Notes: generated from the sequence alone by a model not told the origin. DNA of 64,000 bases from Leptospira broomii serovar Hurstbridge str. 5399 (GCF_000243715.2 NZ_AHMO02000008.1:1165001-1229000); one strand, 5' to 3'; counted from the first letter of the stretch, positions 49,977 to 59,094 are shown. A program made the numbers and translations.

Positions 49977-51439
49977 ACTCTTTCTTCCACTTCGTATTCT
50001 CTAAATAGACTTTTCTGGTTTCCCATATCGCTTTGAAAATCGACAGGGTATTCTGCCGTAAAGCAAGCATTACAAAATCCGCCACCTTTATGATCTCTAA
50101 CCGCTTTATGCATCGATTCGACGGAAAGATAGGCGATTGAATCGACTCTCAAATACTTTCGAATTTCCTCTATCGTATGTGTTGCAGCGATTAATTCTTT
50201 ATGGGTCGGAATATCGATCCCGTAATAGCAGGGGGAGATCGTTGGAGGAGCCGAAACTCTTAAATGTATTTCGGTAGCTCCCGCATTGCGCAGCATTTTG
50301 ATAATCTTGCGACTCGTCGTGCCTCGCATGATGGAATCATCCACTATCACGACCCTTTTCCCATCCACTACGTTCTTAACCACATTGTATTTGATCTTGG
50401 CTCCAAAATCGCGAATTTTCTGGTCAGGTTCGATAAATGTTCTGCCTACGTAATGGGACCGAATTAAGCCGGATTGAAAAGGAATTCCGGAAGCTTCCGC
50501 ATATCCTAACGCGGCGATATTGGCGGAGTCAGGAACCGGAATTACGACATCGGCTTCTACCGGAAGCTCTTGCGCGAGCTGATTTCCTAATGCTTTCCGA
50601 ACTTTGTACACCGATTCCCCAAAAATATTGGAATCGGGGCGAGCAAAGTAGATATATTCGAAAATGCATAGAGCGGGCTTTGCTTGTGGAAACGGATAAA
50701 AAGATCGAGCTCCGGTTCTATCCACAACAATCATCTCTCCGGGTTCGACGTCCCTCTCGTAAGTAGTATCCGTGATATCGAATGCACAAGTTTCGGATGC
50801 AAAAACATACGACCCGTCATCGCGTCTTCCCATAACCAAAGGTCTGAAACCGTTCGGATCCCTTACAGCGATGAGTTGAGTCTTAGTAAGTACGACTAAA
50901 GAATAAGCTCCACGAACCTTCTTGAGCGCGGAGGAAAGAGCGGATAGAAGATCGGTTTCGCCGGATCTTGCCATCAAATGTACGATGACTTCCGAATCGA
51001 TGGTCGTCTGAAAAATCGATCCGTCTTTTTCAAGTTGAGATCTTACTTCCCAAGAATTGACTAGATTTCCGTTATGAGCGAGAGAGATGGGCCCAAGATG
51101 AGATTCGACTCGAAGCGGTTGCGCATTTCTAAGAAAACTAGCGCCCGTAGTCGAATAGCGATTATGACCGATTGCGGAATAACCCACAAGTTCTCGGAGC
51201 TTACCTTCGGTAAAAATATTCGCGACTAAACCCATTCCTGCATAACGGTATAGATGTTCTCCGTCGGAGGAAACGATTCCGCTGGATTCTTGGCCTCTAT
51301 GCTGCATAGAGTAAAGACCGAGGTAAGTGAAGTTTGCAGCTTCAGAGGAATTAAAAATCCCGAAAATAGCGCATTCTTCTTTTGGTTTGTCTTCCCGGAC
51401 TAGGGTCCGTAGATTGGACTTATTGGGAATCGAGCTCAT
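49973..51439 (-). CDS. purF: Amidophosphoribosyltransferase
   Basis: This 488-residue enzyme makes phosphoribosylamine from PRPP and glutamine, the first step of purine synthesis. A short propeptide ends before the nucleophile Cys23 (EECAIFG), the glutaminase domain follows, and the PRPP loop is VVIVDDSIMRGTTS. The cysteines CIFEYIYFARPDS, SPCYYG and CNAC in GGFCNACFTAEYP fit the [4Fe-4S] type known from Bacillus. It diverges from rnd with only a 40-nt gap. Confidence 0.97.
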   Translation of the reverse strand: MSSIPNKSNLRTLVREDKPKEECAIFGIFNSSEAANFTYLGLYSMQHRGQESSGIVSSDGEHLYRYAGMGLVANIFTEGKLRELVGYSAIGHNRYSTTGASFLRNAQPLRVESHLGPISLAHNGNLVNSWEVRSQLEKDGSIFQTTIDSEVIVHLMARSGETDLLSALSSALKKVRGAYSLVVLTKTQLIAVRDPNGFRPLVMGRRDDGSYVFASETCAFDITDTTYERDVEPGEMIVVDRTGARSFYPFPQAKPALCIFEYIYFARPDSNIFGESVYKVRKALGNQLAQELPVEADVVIPVPDSANIAALGYAEASGIPFQSGLIRSHYVGRTFIEPDQKIRDFGAKIKYNVVKNVVDGKRVVIVDDSIMRGTTSRKIIKMLRNAGATEIHLRVSAPPTISPCYYGIDIPTHKELIAATHTIEEIRKYLRVDSIAYLSVESMHKAVRDHKGGGFCNACFTAEYPVDFQSDMGNQKSLFREYEVEERV

Positions 51440-51479
51440 GGTCCCCCTTCCGACGCTAGTCTCCCAGGTCGCGGTTTAG

Positions 51480-52649
51480 ATGCAAATACAATCCGATTAT
51501 ATCGTAGTCGATAATGTCCGAAGTCTTCAATTGGCTTTAATCACTCTAGGCCAGTCGGATTGTATTTCGATAGATACGGAATCCTCAGGCTATTATACTT
51601 ACTATTCAAAAGTTTGTTTAATTCAAATTTCATCTAAAGGGAAGAACTATATCTTCGATCCAATTAGGCTCGCCGACGTATCAGGGTTAGGGCCTTTGTT
51701 CGAAAATCCTGCGATCTTAAAGATATTCCATTCTGCATCCGACGATATCAAGGCACTTAAGCGGGATTTCTCCTTCAAATTTGTAAACATCGCTGATACG
51801 ATGTTCAGCTCTCGCTTATTAGACTTAGAACAGAACTCTTTGCTCTATTTAGTGGAGCATTATCACAAAGTAAAATTATCGAAAAAAGAACAAAAATCCA
51901 ACTGGGAAAAACGTCCGTTGGATAAAAGCCAACTTCAATATGCTGCCCTAGACACGGTTTACTTGGAATCGATTTGGGAAAAGATGCGGGAAGAACTCGC
52001 AAAACGGAAATTGTTAGAGGAAGCGTTGTCCGAATTTCAAAAACTCGCAGAAGAAGTCCCGGAACCTTTCGAAGGCTTTTCCATTACGCTCGAAAAATTT
52101 CCGAATGTTTTGGATTTGAGCTCCGACGAACGTCGAGCTCTATACGATACGATGGTTTTCAGAGACGAAAAAGCAAAGCGAGCCAACAAGGCGCCTTTTC
52201 GAGTCTGGAATAACGATAAAGTACTGGAGTTGGTGAAATTCCGTCGAGATTTGAATAAATTAATAGAACTCGTCGGAAAGAAAGACGCGGATCATTTACT
52301 TCAAATCTATAATACCCCCAGCGGACCACCGATTCAAAAAAACGACCTATTTAAGAGGGCGACGGAGGATCTCGTCGGCGAGGATGCCGATCGCTTCAAG
52401 CGACTAAGACAATGGAGAGAGACGATAATGTCGATTCGACGGATGGGTCACAATTTAATGCCGTCTAATAAGAATATCGCGGAAATCGCAAAGAATAATC
52501 CCAAAGGAATTGAAGAGCTTCGAGAATTGGGAATTTTTTCGGAATGGAAAGTTCAAAACTATGGACCTTCCATATTGAATGCACTTCAATCAAAACCTTA
52601 CGAAACAACATTGACGAATTTAGTGCCGATTAAAAAGAAATTTGATTAA
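51480..52649 (+). CDS. rnd: Ribonuclease D-like 3'-5' exonuclease
   Basis: This 389-residue DEDDy exonuclease processes tRNA 3' ends. Motifs: SIDTESSGY (Exo I, D and E), FHSASDDIKAL (Exo II), and YAALDTVYL (Exo III, with Tyr and Asp). An HRDC-like domain (about 215-290) and a second helical domain follow. The start ATG 51480 lies 40 nt from the divergent purF. The gene overlaps the Nudix gene by 8 nt. Confidence 0.93.
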   Translation: MQIQSDYIVVDNVRSLQLALITLGQSDCISIDTESSGYYTYYSKVCLIQISSKGKNYIFDPIRLADVSGLGPLFENPAILKIFHSASDDIKALKRDFSFKFVNIADTMFSSRLLDLEQNSLLYLVEHYHKVKLSKKEQKSNWEKRPLDKSQLQYAALDTVYLESIWEKMREELAKRKLLEEALSEFQKLAEEVPEPFEGFSITLEKFPNVLDLSSDERRALYDTMVFRDEKAKRANKAPFRVWNNDKVLELVKFRRDLNKLIELVGKKDADHLLQIYNTPSGPPIQKNDLFKRATEDLVGEDADRFKRLRQWRETIMSIRRMGHNLMPSNKNIAEIAKNNPKGIEELRELGIFSEWKVQNYGPSILNALQSKPYETTLTNLVPIKKKFD

Positions 52650-53283
52650 ACTCGATCTCGAAGAACTAAAACGAAGCCTGACTCTCAAACTAGAGGGGGA
52701 AGAAAATCTTCCGGAGGATATAGCTGCCTCTTCCGTAATTATGCCGATCTTTCAAACCGCAGAAGGGGACGGATTTTTACTGCAAAAAAGAAATCCTAAT
52801 TTAATCGCCCATCCCGGTCAAATTGCCTTCCCAGGCGGAGTAAAAGACCCGGAAGATAAAAACTTATTAGAGACTGCGCTTCGCGAATGGCGAGAAGAAA
52901 TGGGAGTTCCTTCGGATCATCTGGAAGTCATCGGAAATTACAAGGGAATGTTCACGAGCACAGGATATCATATCACTCCGTTCCTTTCCCTCTATAAAGG
53001 AGATTTCAAGTTCTCTTTTAATCCGGAAGAAGTGGAACAAATCATTCGATTGGAATTAAATAGATTATACCAAGCGCCTTTTTATAGTATTAAAGTAAAA
53101 CGGAATCCTGCTGGACCGTTACTGGAAGTATACTATTTTGATTTGAAGGAAGGCCTTCTATGGGGCGCAACTGCTCGGATTCTCGTAGATTTTCTGAGGG
53201 AACACGCCGACTTTCGGCGAGAACCGATCATACGTAAACCGAACTTGTTGGCGGCTCCGTTTCTAGATCCTCGAAAAGATTGA
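52642..53283 (+). CDS. Nudix hydrolase (CoA-pyrophosphatase-like)
   Basis: This 213-residue protein has a Nudix box, GGVKDPEDKNLLETALREW then REEMGV, and AHPGQIAFPGG ahead of it, as in the CoA pyrophosphatase/YeaB group. The start is TTG at 52642, inside the 3' end of rnd (TTGATTAA), pointing to coupled translation. It probably cleaves CoA or a related nucleotide diphosphate. A terminator follows at 53311. Confidence 0.88.
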   Translation: MIKLDLEELKRSLTLKLEGEENLPEDIAASSVIMPIFQTAEGDGFLLQKRNPNLIAHPGQIAFPGGVKDPEDKNLLETALREWREEMGVPSDHLEVIGNYKGMFTSTGYHITPFLSLYKGDFKFSFNPEEVEQIIRLELNRLYQAPFYSIKVKRNPAGPLLEVYYFDLKEGLLWGATARILVDFLREHADFRREPIIRKPNLLAAPFLDPRKD

Positions 53284-53310
53284 TATTTGATAATAGGAAT
53301 CGAATCGCTT

Positions 53311-53343
53311 GGTCTTTTTTTTTTCAATAAAGACCATTTTTTC
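53311..53343 (+). terminator. Rho-independent terminator after the Nudix gene
   Basis: Arms GGTCTTT and AAAGACC form a 7-bp stem with an 11-nt T-rich loop, followed by ATTTTTTC. It lies 28 nt past the Nudix stop, which marks the end of the rnd-Nudix unit. Confidence 0.8.
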
Positions 53344-53519
53344 TTCTAAGCAATTCGTCTCTAAAAAATGTAGTTCGAAGATTGTTTTTGGTATTTAGGC
53401 TTAGCCCAAATAGGTCGATATCTAATACGACATAACTAAAACCGGGGAATTCGCAAGATTCTCTAAATGCGAAAGAATATAAAAATCATCATACTATTCT
53501 ATGATTAGGAGAAATCTCA

Positions 53520-53699
53520 ATGAGCAAATTTAAGTATTTATTTGATTCGACCATTCGTGCTAGTTACCTAAAAGAGAGCTGGAAGGAAGAAGATTGGTAC
53601 GCTTCTTTAGCGGACCGTCCCGGAATCGAAAAAAAGATTCCATTCTTTCGTAAGGAAGAAATTTCTAATCTTCGTCAGGAACCAGTTCTTAGCAGATGA
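53520..53699 (+). CDS. Small (59-residue) protein, first gene of the second ECF sigma operon
   Basis: This gene encodes a 59-residue protein: MSKFKYLFDSTIRAS at the start, then a Trp-rich segment (SWKEEDWYASL), and a basic tail ending PVLSR. It has AGGAG 8 nt before its ATG, an excellent site, and its stop overlaps the next gene as ATGA, both of which argue it is real. It has no membrane segment and no match I know. It heads the five-gene unit with the sigma factor, so it may be a regulator or small partner. Confidence 0.75.
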   Translation: MSKFKYLFDSTIRASYLKESWKEEDWYASLADRPGIEKKIPFFRKEEISNLRQEPVLSR

Positions 53700-54091
53700 C
53701 ACCGGAAGAAAAGGAAACGCTTTTTAGAAGCCTGGAGCAAATTCTCCTAACCTTACAAAGCGGCCATCAATCCGGCGGGGAATATAAAATCGTATTGTAC
53801 TCGATCCCGATCGTCGGGATTATCTTCGGTTGCATTCTACTTTTCTTTTTATTCTTCTGGTGGTATCGCCAAAGAATGGCGATCATCAAAGCCGGGCTCT
53901 ATAAGAAAGAGCCTTTCGATCTCCGATTATATTCCTTTTTCCTAGGCCTAGTTTTGACCTTCGTCGGAATCGCCCTATCGATTTCATTTATACTCGTATT
54001 AGGAAAATCTCTCGCTATGCTTGGCGGCCTCGTTCCGCTGGGAACAGGTCTTGGACTACTATGCTACTATAAATGGTCGCCGAAAGTTTGA
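53696..54091 (+). CDS. Small membrane protein of the ECF operon
   Basis: This 131-residue protein has three TM helices (about 32-55, 78-102, 107-123; LYSIPIVGIIFGCILLFFLF first), joined by a basic loop with WWYRQRMAIIKAGLYKKE. The RMAIIKAG part recalls DUF6249-like proteins that often lie beside sigma factors. It overlaps the 59-residue gene by 4 nt and precedes the sigma gene by 37 nt. A role in signal input is possible. Confidence 0.7.
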   Translation: MTPEEKETLFRSLEQILLTLQSGHQSGGEYKIVLYSIPIVGIIFGCILLFFLFFWWYRQRMAIIKAGLYKKEPFDLRLYSFFLGLVLTFVGIALSISFILVLGKSLAMLGGLVPLGTGLGLLCYYKWSPKV

Positions 54092-54128
54092 AAACTTCGG
54101 GTCAACCTATGCCTCCCGCGTAAGGTGA

Positions 54129-54731
54129 GTGAACTTTTTCATGAAGCAAGAGGAGCCTATTCTTTGCGATCCGGCGGACTGGGCGTGCATTCAAAAAGTC
54201 TTGGCCGGTGATTACGACTCGTTTGAAGAACTCGTTTTACGCTATGAATCCCTTGTTTATTCCCAAGCACGTAAAGCCTTCCGGAACGAATCCGAAGCAG
54301 AAGACTTTACACAAGACGTCTTTCTAAAGGCATTTGAAGGGCTATCCACTTTTAAAGGTCGGGCCAAATTCTCCACATGGATTTTTTCCATCGCACGTAA
54401 CGAGATTATACGTCGATACCGTAAGGATCACCCTGAAGTAGAAACTCCTCTTTTCGAAGAGGTTTCGACCGAACTGAGCTCCGAAAAGTCCTCAGCACAG
54501 GAATCGCACCTTCTGGAAAAAGAGACAAAGGAAAAAATCAGATCTCTAGTTGATAAACTCCCGGAATTGTACCGTAAACCCATATCGTTGCATTACTTCG
54601 AGAATATGTCCTATAAAGACATTTCAGAAAATTTGAACTTGAAAATGAATACTTTAAAGAGTTATATTTTTCGAGGGAAGGAAATACTCCGTGAATGGTT
54701 GAAAAAGGAAAATGAAACCGGAAAAGATTAA
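54129..54731 (+). CDS. ECF-type RNA polymerase sigma factor (RpoE-like)
   Basis: This 200-residue group 4 sigma factor has region 2 (about 25-95; SEAEDFTQDVFLKAFEGL, TWIFSIARNEIIRRYRK) and region 4 (about 137-190; LPELYRKPISLHYFENMSYKDI and LNLKMNTLKSYIFRGKEIL). The start is GTG 54129 with AAGG close by; ATG 54141 is an in-frame alternative. The next gene overlaps by 20 nt and its membrane layout suits an anti-sigma role. Confidence 0.92.
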   Translation: MNFFMKQEEPILCDPADWACIQKVLAGDYDSFEELVLRYESLVYSQARKAFRNESEAEDFTQDVFLKAFEGLSTFKGRAKFSTWIFSIARNEIIRRYRKDHPEVETPLFEEVSTELSSEKSSAQESHLLEKETKEKIRSLVDKLPELYRKPISLHYFENMSYKDISENLNLKMNTLKSYIFRGKEILREWLKKENETGKD

Positions 54732-55083
54732 TATTCCTCCAGATCTCAAAGAGAGGCTGGATTTATTCGTAGATCCTCCGACTTTAAACGCTGACCAAGC
54801 ATCGGTTCCGCCGGAACTTAAAAAAAGAGTGATGTTGCATTTAATACATTTAAAACACATCCGCGTGATTCTGATAACCACTCTCCTCTTGGCTTTTTCG
54901 CCGTTAACCGTGCTCCTTTTTATGGACTGGAATTTCTTACTAGAAACGGGAATCCTTCACGGAATCTTGGCGACTAGCGGATTGCTCTTCCTCCTTTTCG
55001 CGATCTTAATCGGGATTTATCTTGTCCAAAACAGGAGCCCTTATACCAAGGAATGGAAGAATAAGTTAGGATTCGATGAATGA
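54712..55083 (+). CDS. Putative anti-sigma membrane protein
   Basis: This 123-residue protein has a cytosolic N-terminal part of about 45 residues (INIPPDLKERLDLFV) and two TM helices (about 50-70 and 80-103). It starts at ATG 54712 with AAAGGAA directly ahead, inside the sigma gene, so the two are co-translated. The N-terminus has no zinc-binding anti-sigma motif, so the role rests on context only. The stop overlaps the next gene as ATGA. Confidence 0.68.
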   Translation: MKPEKINIPPDLKERLDLFVDPPTLNADQASVPPELKKRVMLHLIHLKHIRVILITTLLLAFSPLTVLLFMDWNFLLETGILHGILATSGLLFLLFAILIGIYLVQNRSPYTKEWKNKLGFDE

Positions 55084-55484
55084 AAAAGATTCTTACCGTC
55101 GTGGCAGCCATAGTCTTAATTTCGCAGTTCCTCCCAATCACCGCAGAAGAACAAAGGAGCCCACTGACTGCGAAAGAATTCCTGTCGAAAGATCTGGATT
55201 CCGTTTTTCCGCTAATTCGGGATTTAAAAAAGAAGGAAGCCGACGTTCTTATCTCGCAAATTCGAGAAGAAGCTCGTAAAAATTGGTCTCAGGCAGATCA
55301 GTTCTATTTTTTGGTTAATCACCTTTCTACGATCAGTGCAATCGAAGAGGAACAATCCAGACTCAAAGGTTTGATATGGGTTTATATCCTCGGTTTAGCC
55401 CTATTCGGAGGATTCGTAGGTTATGTGCTTTATCGCCAAAGAAAGTTAGTTCAGGAACTAAACGAACTTCTAAAAAACCGCTAA
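55080..55484 (+). CDS. Exported protein with a C-terminal TM helix
   Basis: This 134-residue protein has a signal peptide (about 1-22, LISQFLPITAEE), a helical periplasmic part with Lys/Glu (about 25-95) and a C-terminal TM (about 98-118, GLIWVYILGLALFGGFVGYVL) followed by a short basic end. Such an arrangement fits a signal-input protein for the anti-sigma system. It is the last gene of the ECF operon. No known family match. Confidence 0.65.
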   Translation: MKKILTVVAAIVLISQFLPITAEEQRSPLTAKEFLSKDLDSVFPLIRDLKKKEADVLISQIREEARKNWSQADQFYFLVNHLSTISAIEEEQSRLKGLIWVYILGLALFGGFVGYVLYRQRKLVQELNELLKNR

Positions 55485-55622
55485 TTTCGGCTTTCAAAAC
55501 CCGATTTACCGATTACTATTAATTTCGCGTACCAATCGTCGGAATCCGATTCGAAATCGGTTTCCGAATTGTTTACTGGTTGTCATAAGTGCCATTGTCA
55601 TACTATTCTTTTTCCGAGGATC

Positions 55623-55650
55623 GTAACCGTAGCGTAAACTTTTTGTAACC
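55623..55650 (+). promoter_or_regulatory. Three 11-bp-spaced direct repeats (candidate OmpR/PhoB-type operator)
   Basis: GTAACC (55623), GTAAAC (55634) and GTAACC (55645) lie exactly 11 bp apart, one helical turn, as in the direct-repeat sites of OmpR/PhoB-type regulators. They end 21 nt before the response regulator ATG and in a 187-nt intergenic region. On the opposite strand they read GGTTAC/GTTTAC, similar in style to PhoP-type TTNACA repeats. Self-regulation of the downstream pair is the simplest idea. Confidence 0.5.
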
Positions 55651-55671
55651 ATTTTCAGACATTGTAGAAAT

Positions 55672-56463
55672 ATGGAACCGATCCAAGTACAAGGACCCTC
55701 TCCCCATGATCAGGGTAAAGTTCCCCAAAAGCGCAGGAAAAAGAGCTTCAGCGAATTTATGAAAAATGCTTCAGGCAGCCCCAGCCAAAAGATCCTCGTA
55801 GTAGACGACGAAGAGGATATTGCCGACCTTATCAAATTCCATTTAGAGGAAAACGGTTATCAAGTCGATACTTGTCAAAATGGACTCGAGGTTCTACCTA
55901 GAATCGAAAAGAATCTACCCGACTTAGTCGTATTGGATTTGATGCTTCCGGGAATCGGAGGAATGGATCTATGCAAACGCATAAAAGAAAAATACGCTCT
56001 TCCTATCATCATGGTGACCGCTAAATCGGGTGAAACCGACGCTGTCTTGGGCTTAGAATTGGGAGCGGACGATTACGTTCGTAAACCTTTCTCTACTCGA
56101 GAATTAGTGGCGAGGGTTCGCTCGGTTCTACGCCGCTCCGGAGAAGGAGAAGAAGAACAGGAATTCGAAGGAAATATCAGCGTAGGAAAAATCTTCTTAA
56201 ACCCTAAGGCGCATAAAGTATTTATCGACGGAGCCGAGATAGATCTAACGTTAATAGAGTATAAAATTCTCTACCTATTCATGACTAATACCGGCGTAGC
56301 ATTCACAAGAGATAAACTCCTGGATAAAGTTTGGGGAAAGGATATTTACGTAACTGATCGTGCCGTCGACGTAAATATTAAGCGCCTAAGAGATAAACTC
56401 GGTGACGAGAAGGAGAGGTTGGAAACTATCCGCGGGATCGGTTACAGATTCAATGAGGCGTAG
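55672..56463 (+). CDS. PhoB/OmpR-family response regulator
   Basis: This 263-residue regulator has a REC domain (about 40-155; ILVVDDEED, phospho-Asp D89 in VLDLMLPGIGG, VTAKSGETD, VRKPF) and a winged-helix DNA-binding domain (about 165-262; DLTLIEYKILYLFM, VWGKDIYVTDRAVDVNIKRLR). It has an unusual 40-residue basic N-terminal tail (QKRRKKSFSEFMKN). The gene overlaps the kinase gene by 11 nt. The likely signal is phosphate or envelope state, by similarity only. Confidence 0.92.
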   Translation: MEPIQVQGPSPHDQGKVPQKRRKKSFSEFMKNASGSPSQKILVVDDEEDIADLIKFHLEENGYQVDTCQNGLEVLPRIEKNLPDLVVLDLMLPGIGGMDLCKRIKEKYALPIIMVTAKSGETDAVLGLELGADDYVRKPFSTRELVARVRSVLRRSGEGEEEQEFEGNISVGKIFLNPKAHKVFIDGAEIDLTLIEYKILYLFMTNTGVAFTRDKLLDKVWGKDIYVTDRAVDVNIKRLRDKLGDEKERLETIRGIGYRFNEA

Positions 56464-57844
56464 CTTATTTTCGAAACTTCTCTTAAGTAACTGGCTTCTA
56501 CTCATTATCCTAATGTCGGTCGCGGGAATCGTCCTCTTCTTGGAGGATATAATTCACCCCGATCTTAAAATTCTTCTATTCTCATTTTACATCCTACTCG
56601 CTATGTTCGGAACGTTTTACGTCTCGTACTCGATTGCCCGAAGCGTCACTCAAACGCTCAATCAAATCGAAAAAAAAACAGGCGAAATTAACGCCGGCGA
56701 TTTCGGTTCGGAGCTAAGCCTACCTGATATTCGGGAATTGGCCGACCTGGCGGTTTCTATCAATCGGATGTCGGGACGCCTCAAGCATCAATTCGTAGAT
56801 CTTACGATCGAGAAGGAAAAGTTCGATTCGGTTCTTCAGAATTTGAAAGAAGGAGTTTTCTCGGTCGATCTGGAAGGATCGATTCTATTTCAAAATAAAA
56901 GTATTCCAAATTCTTTAATCGAACCGAATTCCGCTTCCCGCAAAATCGCCGATGCTATCAAGGATGAACGCCTGCTGGATTTTATCCAACGGAATCTTTC
57001 CGGTAAGGGGGAACCTAAAACGGAACTAGATTTAAGTCAGAATTTCTATGCGATTAAGATGTACCCGTTGCGTACGAACGGGAACGTATTAATGTTTATA
57101 GTAGTTATCAGAAACATTACCGAGGAGAAACAATCGCATATCATTAGGGAACAATTCGTTCAAAATGCTTCGCACGAATTGAAGACGCCAATCACTTCCA
57201 TTAAAGGATATACCGAAACACTTTTAGGTCGTCTAAAATTACAAGAAGACAGTCATGAGAAAAAGTTTCTAGATGCGATCTCCAGAAATACCGATAGAAT
57301 GGTGCGCATCGTCGAAGACATGCTTACAATCACTCGAATCGAGAATCAAACGGCGATTGCGAGAGGGGAAGAGTTTACGCTTAAATCTTTGGTCGATAAT
57401 CTTTCGTTTACCGTCGACGGAGTCGTTTCCCCGAAGGAACAAAAATTCGTAGTGGAAATGAACGAACCGATAACTGTCTCTGCGGATTGGATTCTTTTGG
57501 AGCATATGCTTTTAAATTTAATTTCCAACGCATCTTCCTATTCTCCCGACGGAAAAACGATCACACTCAAAGTAGTTAAATTGGGATCGGACTTAGTAAA
57601 TTTCCAAGTTAAGGACCAAGGAATCGGAATAAAGGACGAAGATAAAGAACGTATATTCGAACGCTTTTTCCGTGTTGATAAAAATAGATCTCGCAAGGAA
57701 GGCGGAACCGGATTAGGTCTCTCAATCGTAAAACATATTGTCCGACTTCATCACGGAACGGTAAAAGTCTTTGATAATCCGGAAGGCGGGACTATCTTTT
57801 CTGTGACCATTCCTATCATTTACTCCGACCGAGTAGATTCTTGA
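56453..57844 (+). CDS. PhoR-like sensor histidine kinase
   Basis: This 463-residue kinase has two TM helices (about 9-30 and 38-60) with a tiny extracytoplasmic loop of about 8 residues, a HAMP-like segment (about 60-115), a PAS-like domain (about 118-225), HisKA with H241 in NASHELKTPITSIKGY, and a HATPase (about 340-455; NLISNASSYS, DQGIGIKDED, GGTGLGLSIVKHI). With no sensor domain outside, it likely reads a membrane partner, as PhoR does. The ATG at 56453 lies inside the end of the regulator gene; the earlier GTG at 56402 is out of the family pattern. Confidence 0.92.
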   Translation: MRRSLFSKLLLSNWLLLIILMSVAGIVLFLEDIIHPDLKILLFSFYILLAMFGTFYVSYSIARSVTQTLNQIEKKTGEINAGDFGSELSLPDIRELADLAVSINRMSGRLKHQFVDLTIEKEKFDSVLQNLKEGVFSVDLEGSILFQNKSIPNSLIEPNSASRKIADAIKDERLLDFIQRNLSGKGEPKTELDLSQNFYAIKMYPLRTNGNVLMFIVVIRNITEEKQSHIIREQFVQNASHELKTPITSIKGYTETLLGRLKLQEDSHEKKFLDAISRNTDRMVRIVEDMLTITRIENQTAIARGEEFTLKSLVDNLSFTVDGVVSPKEQKFVVEMNEPITVSADWILLEHMLLNLISNASSYSPDGKTITLKVVKLGSDLVNFQVKDQGIGIKDEDKERIFERFFRVDKNRSRKEGGTGLGLSIVKHIVRLHHGTVKVFDNPEGGTIFSVTIPIIYSDRVDS

Positions 57845-57942
57845 GCCTCGAAAACCGAGCCTTTTCTCGTATTCCGCTTTTCTAAAAATCACCCGAAGGG
57901 AAGATTGAAATTCTCGCACTAACATTAAAATGAGGATGGATA

Positions 57943-59094
57943 ATGACGCATCCAAAGGGTTTTTTTTCTTTCGGAACCAATATAGGTATTAAGGATAAAA
58001 CGAAGGACTTCGGCGTAATCTATTCGGAAGTTCCTTGTAAATCAACTGCTGTATTTACCAAGAATAATTTTCCAGGCGCACCCGTAATCGTCGGTCGCGA
58101 ACATATAAAGTCCGGGACTCTCCAAGCAATAGTTATTAATTCAAAAAATTCCAATGTGGCAACCGGATCCGCAGGTGTTGCAAATTCTCGCGCAATTTGT
58201 CGAGAAATCGGGGTCTCGTTGGGTATTCCGGAAACGTTCGTTCTTCCCTCTTCTACCGGAGTCATCGGCGTTCCTTTACCGATGGAATTAATATTAACTG
58301 CCTGTGAGAAAGCAAAATCTTTACTAAAACCCGGCAATCTTGAAGAGGTCGCAGAAGCAATAATGACGACGGATACTAGAAGAAAAATATCTTTCCGAAC
58401 GATCAGAACCGACAAAGGGCAGGCTATCATTTACGGAATGGCCAAGGGCGCAGGAATGATCGAGCCGAATATGGCTACTATGCTTTCTTACATTCTTACC
58501 GACGCCCAAATCGACGGAGAACTTTATGAAATTCTAAAAGACTGCGTGGATAAGAGTTTTAATTGTCTTTCTATCGATTCCGACACCTCCACTTCGGATA
58601 CGGTTGCTCTGCTTTGTAACGGTCTTGCTGGAAAAGCCGATGCCGAAGAATTTAGGGCGGCATTACTCGAAATCTGTATCGATCTGACCAAAGAAATTGC
58701 GAAAGACGGCGAAGGCGCTACGAAGTTAGTCGAAGTTCGAGTCGAAAAAGCGAAGACTACCGAACAGGCTCGAAAAATCGGAAAATCGATTTTGAATTCT
58801 CCTTTGATTAAAACGGCCATTTACGGCGGAGATCCGAATTGGGGGAGATTGGTCATGGCAATCGGGAAAGTTTTTGACGAACCGATCCCGTTTGACGGTT
58901 TAGAGATCTATTTTGGCGGATTAGCGGTGAAAGGAGCCGATCCAGATACCCTCAAAAAATTATCGGAATATCTGAAAAAGAATTCCGAGATCCAGGTAGA
59001 TGTGGTATTGAATACTGGAAATTGCGGAATGAAATTTTGGGGCTGTGACCTTACTGAAGGTTACGTTAAAGAAAACGCCTACTACACGACGTAA
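57943..59094 (+). CDS. argJ: Glutamate N-acetyltransferase / ornithine acetyltransferase
   Basis: This 383-residue enzyme recycles the acetyl group in arginine synthesis. It is a self-cleaving protein: the site is KGAGMIEPNMATMLSY, with nucleophile Thr179 after Ala178. Family markers SSTGVIGVPLP and GGDPNWGRL are present. Whether it is bifunctional (also acetylating glutamate with acetyl-CoA) cannot be read from the sequence. GAGG/GGA lies before the ATG. It stands alone, without other arg genes. Confidence 0.96.
   Translation: MTHPKGFFSFGTNIGIKDKTKDFGVIYSEVPCKSTAVFTKNNFPGAPVIVGREHIKSGTLQAIVINSKNSNVATGSAGVANSRAICREIGVSLGIPETFVLPSSTGVIGVPLPMELILTACEKAKSLLKPGNLEEVAEAIMTTDTRRKISFRTIRTDKGQAIIYGMAKGAGMIEPNMATMLSYILTDAQIDGELYEILKDCVDKSFNCLSIDSDTSTSDTVALLCNGLAGKADAEEFRAALLEICIDLTKEIAKDGEGATKLVEVRVEKAKTTEQARKIGKSILNSPLIKTAIYGGDPNWGRLVMAIGKVFDEPIPFDGLEIYFGGLAVKGADPDTLKKLSEYLKKNSEIQVDVVLNTGNCGMKFWGCDLTEGYVKENAYYTT

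Noticed and set aside
55580..55602. Two TTGTCATA copies resembling a Pho box
   Set aside because: The copies are 15 bp apart, not the 11 bp expected for PhoB sites; the better candidate is the GTAAMC triplet at 55623-55650.
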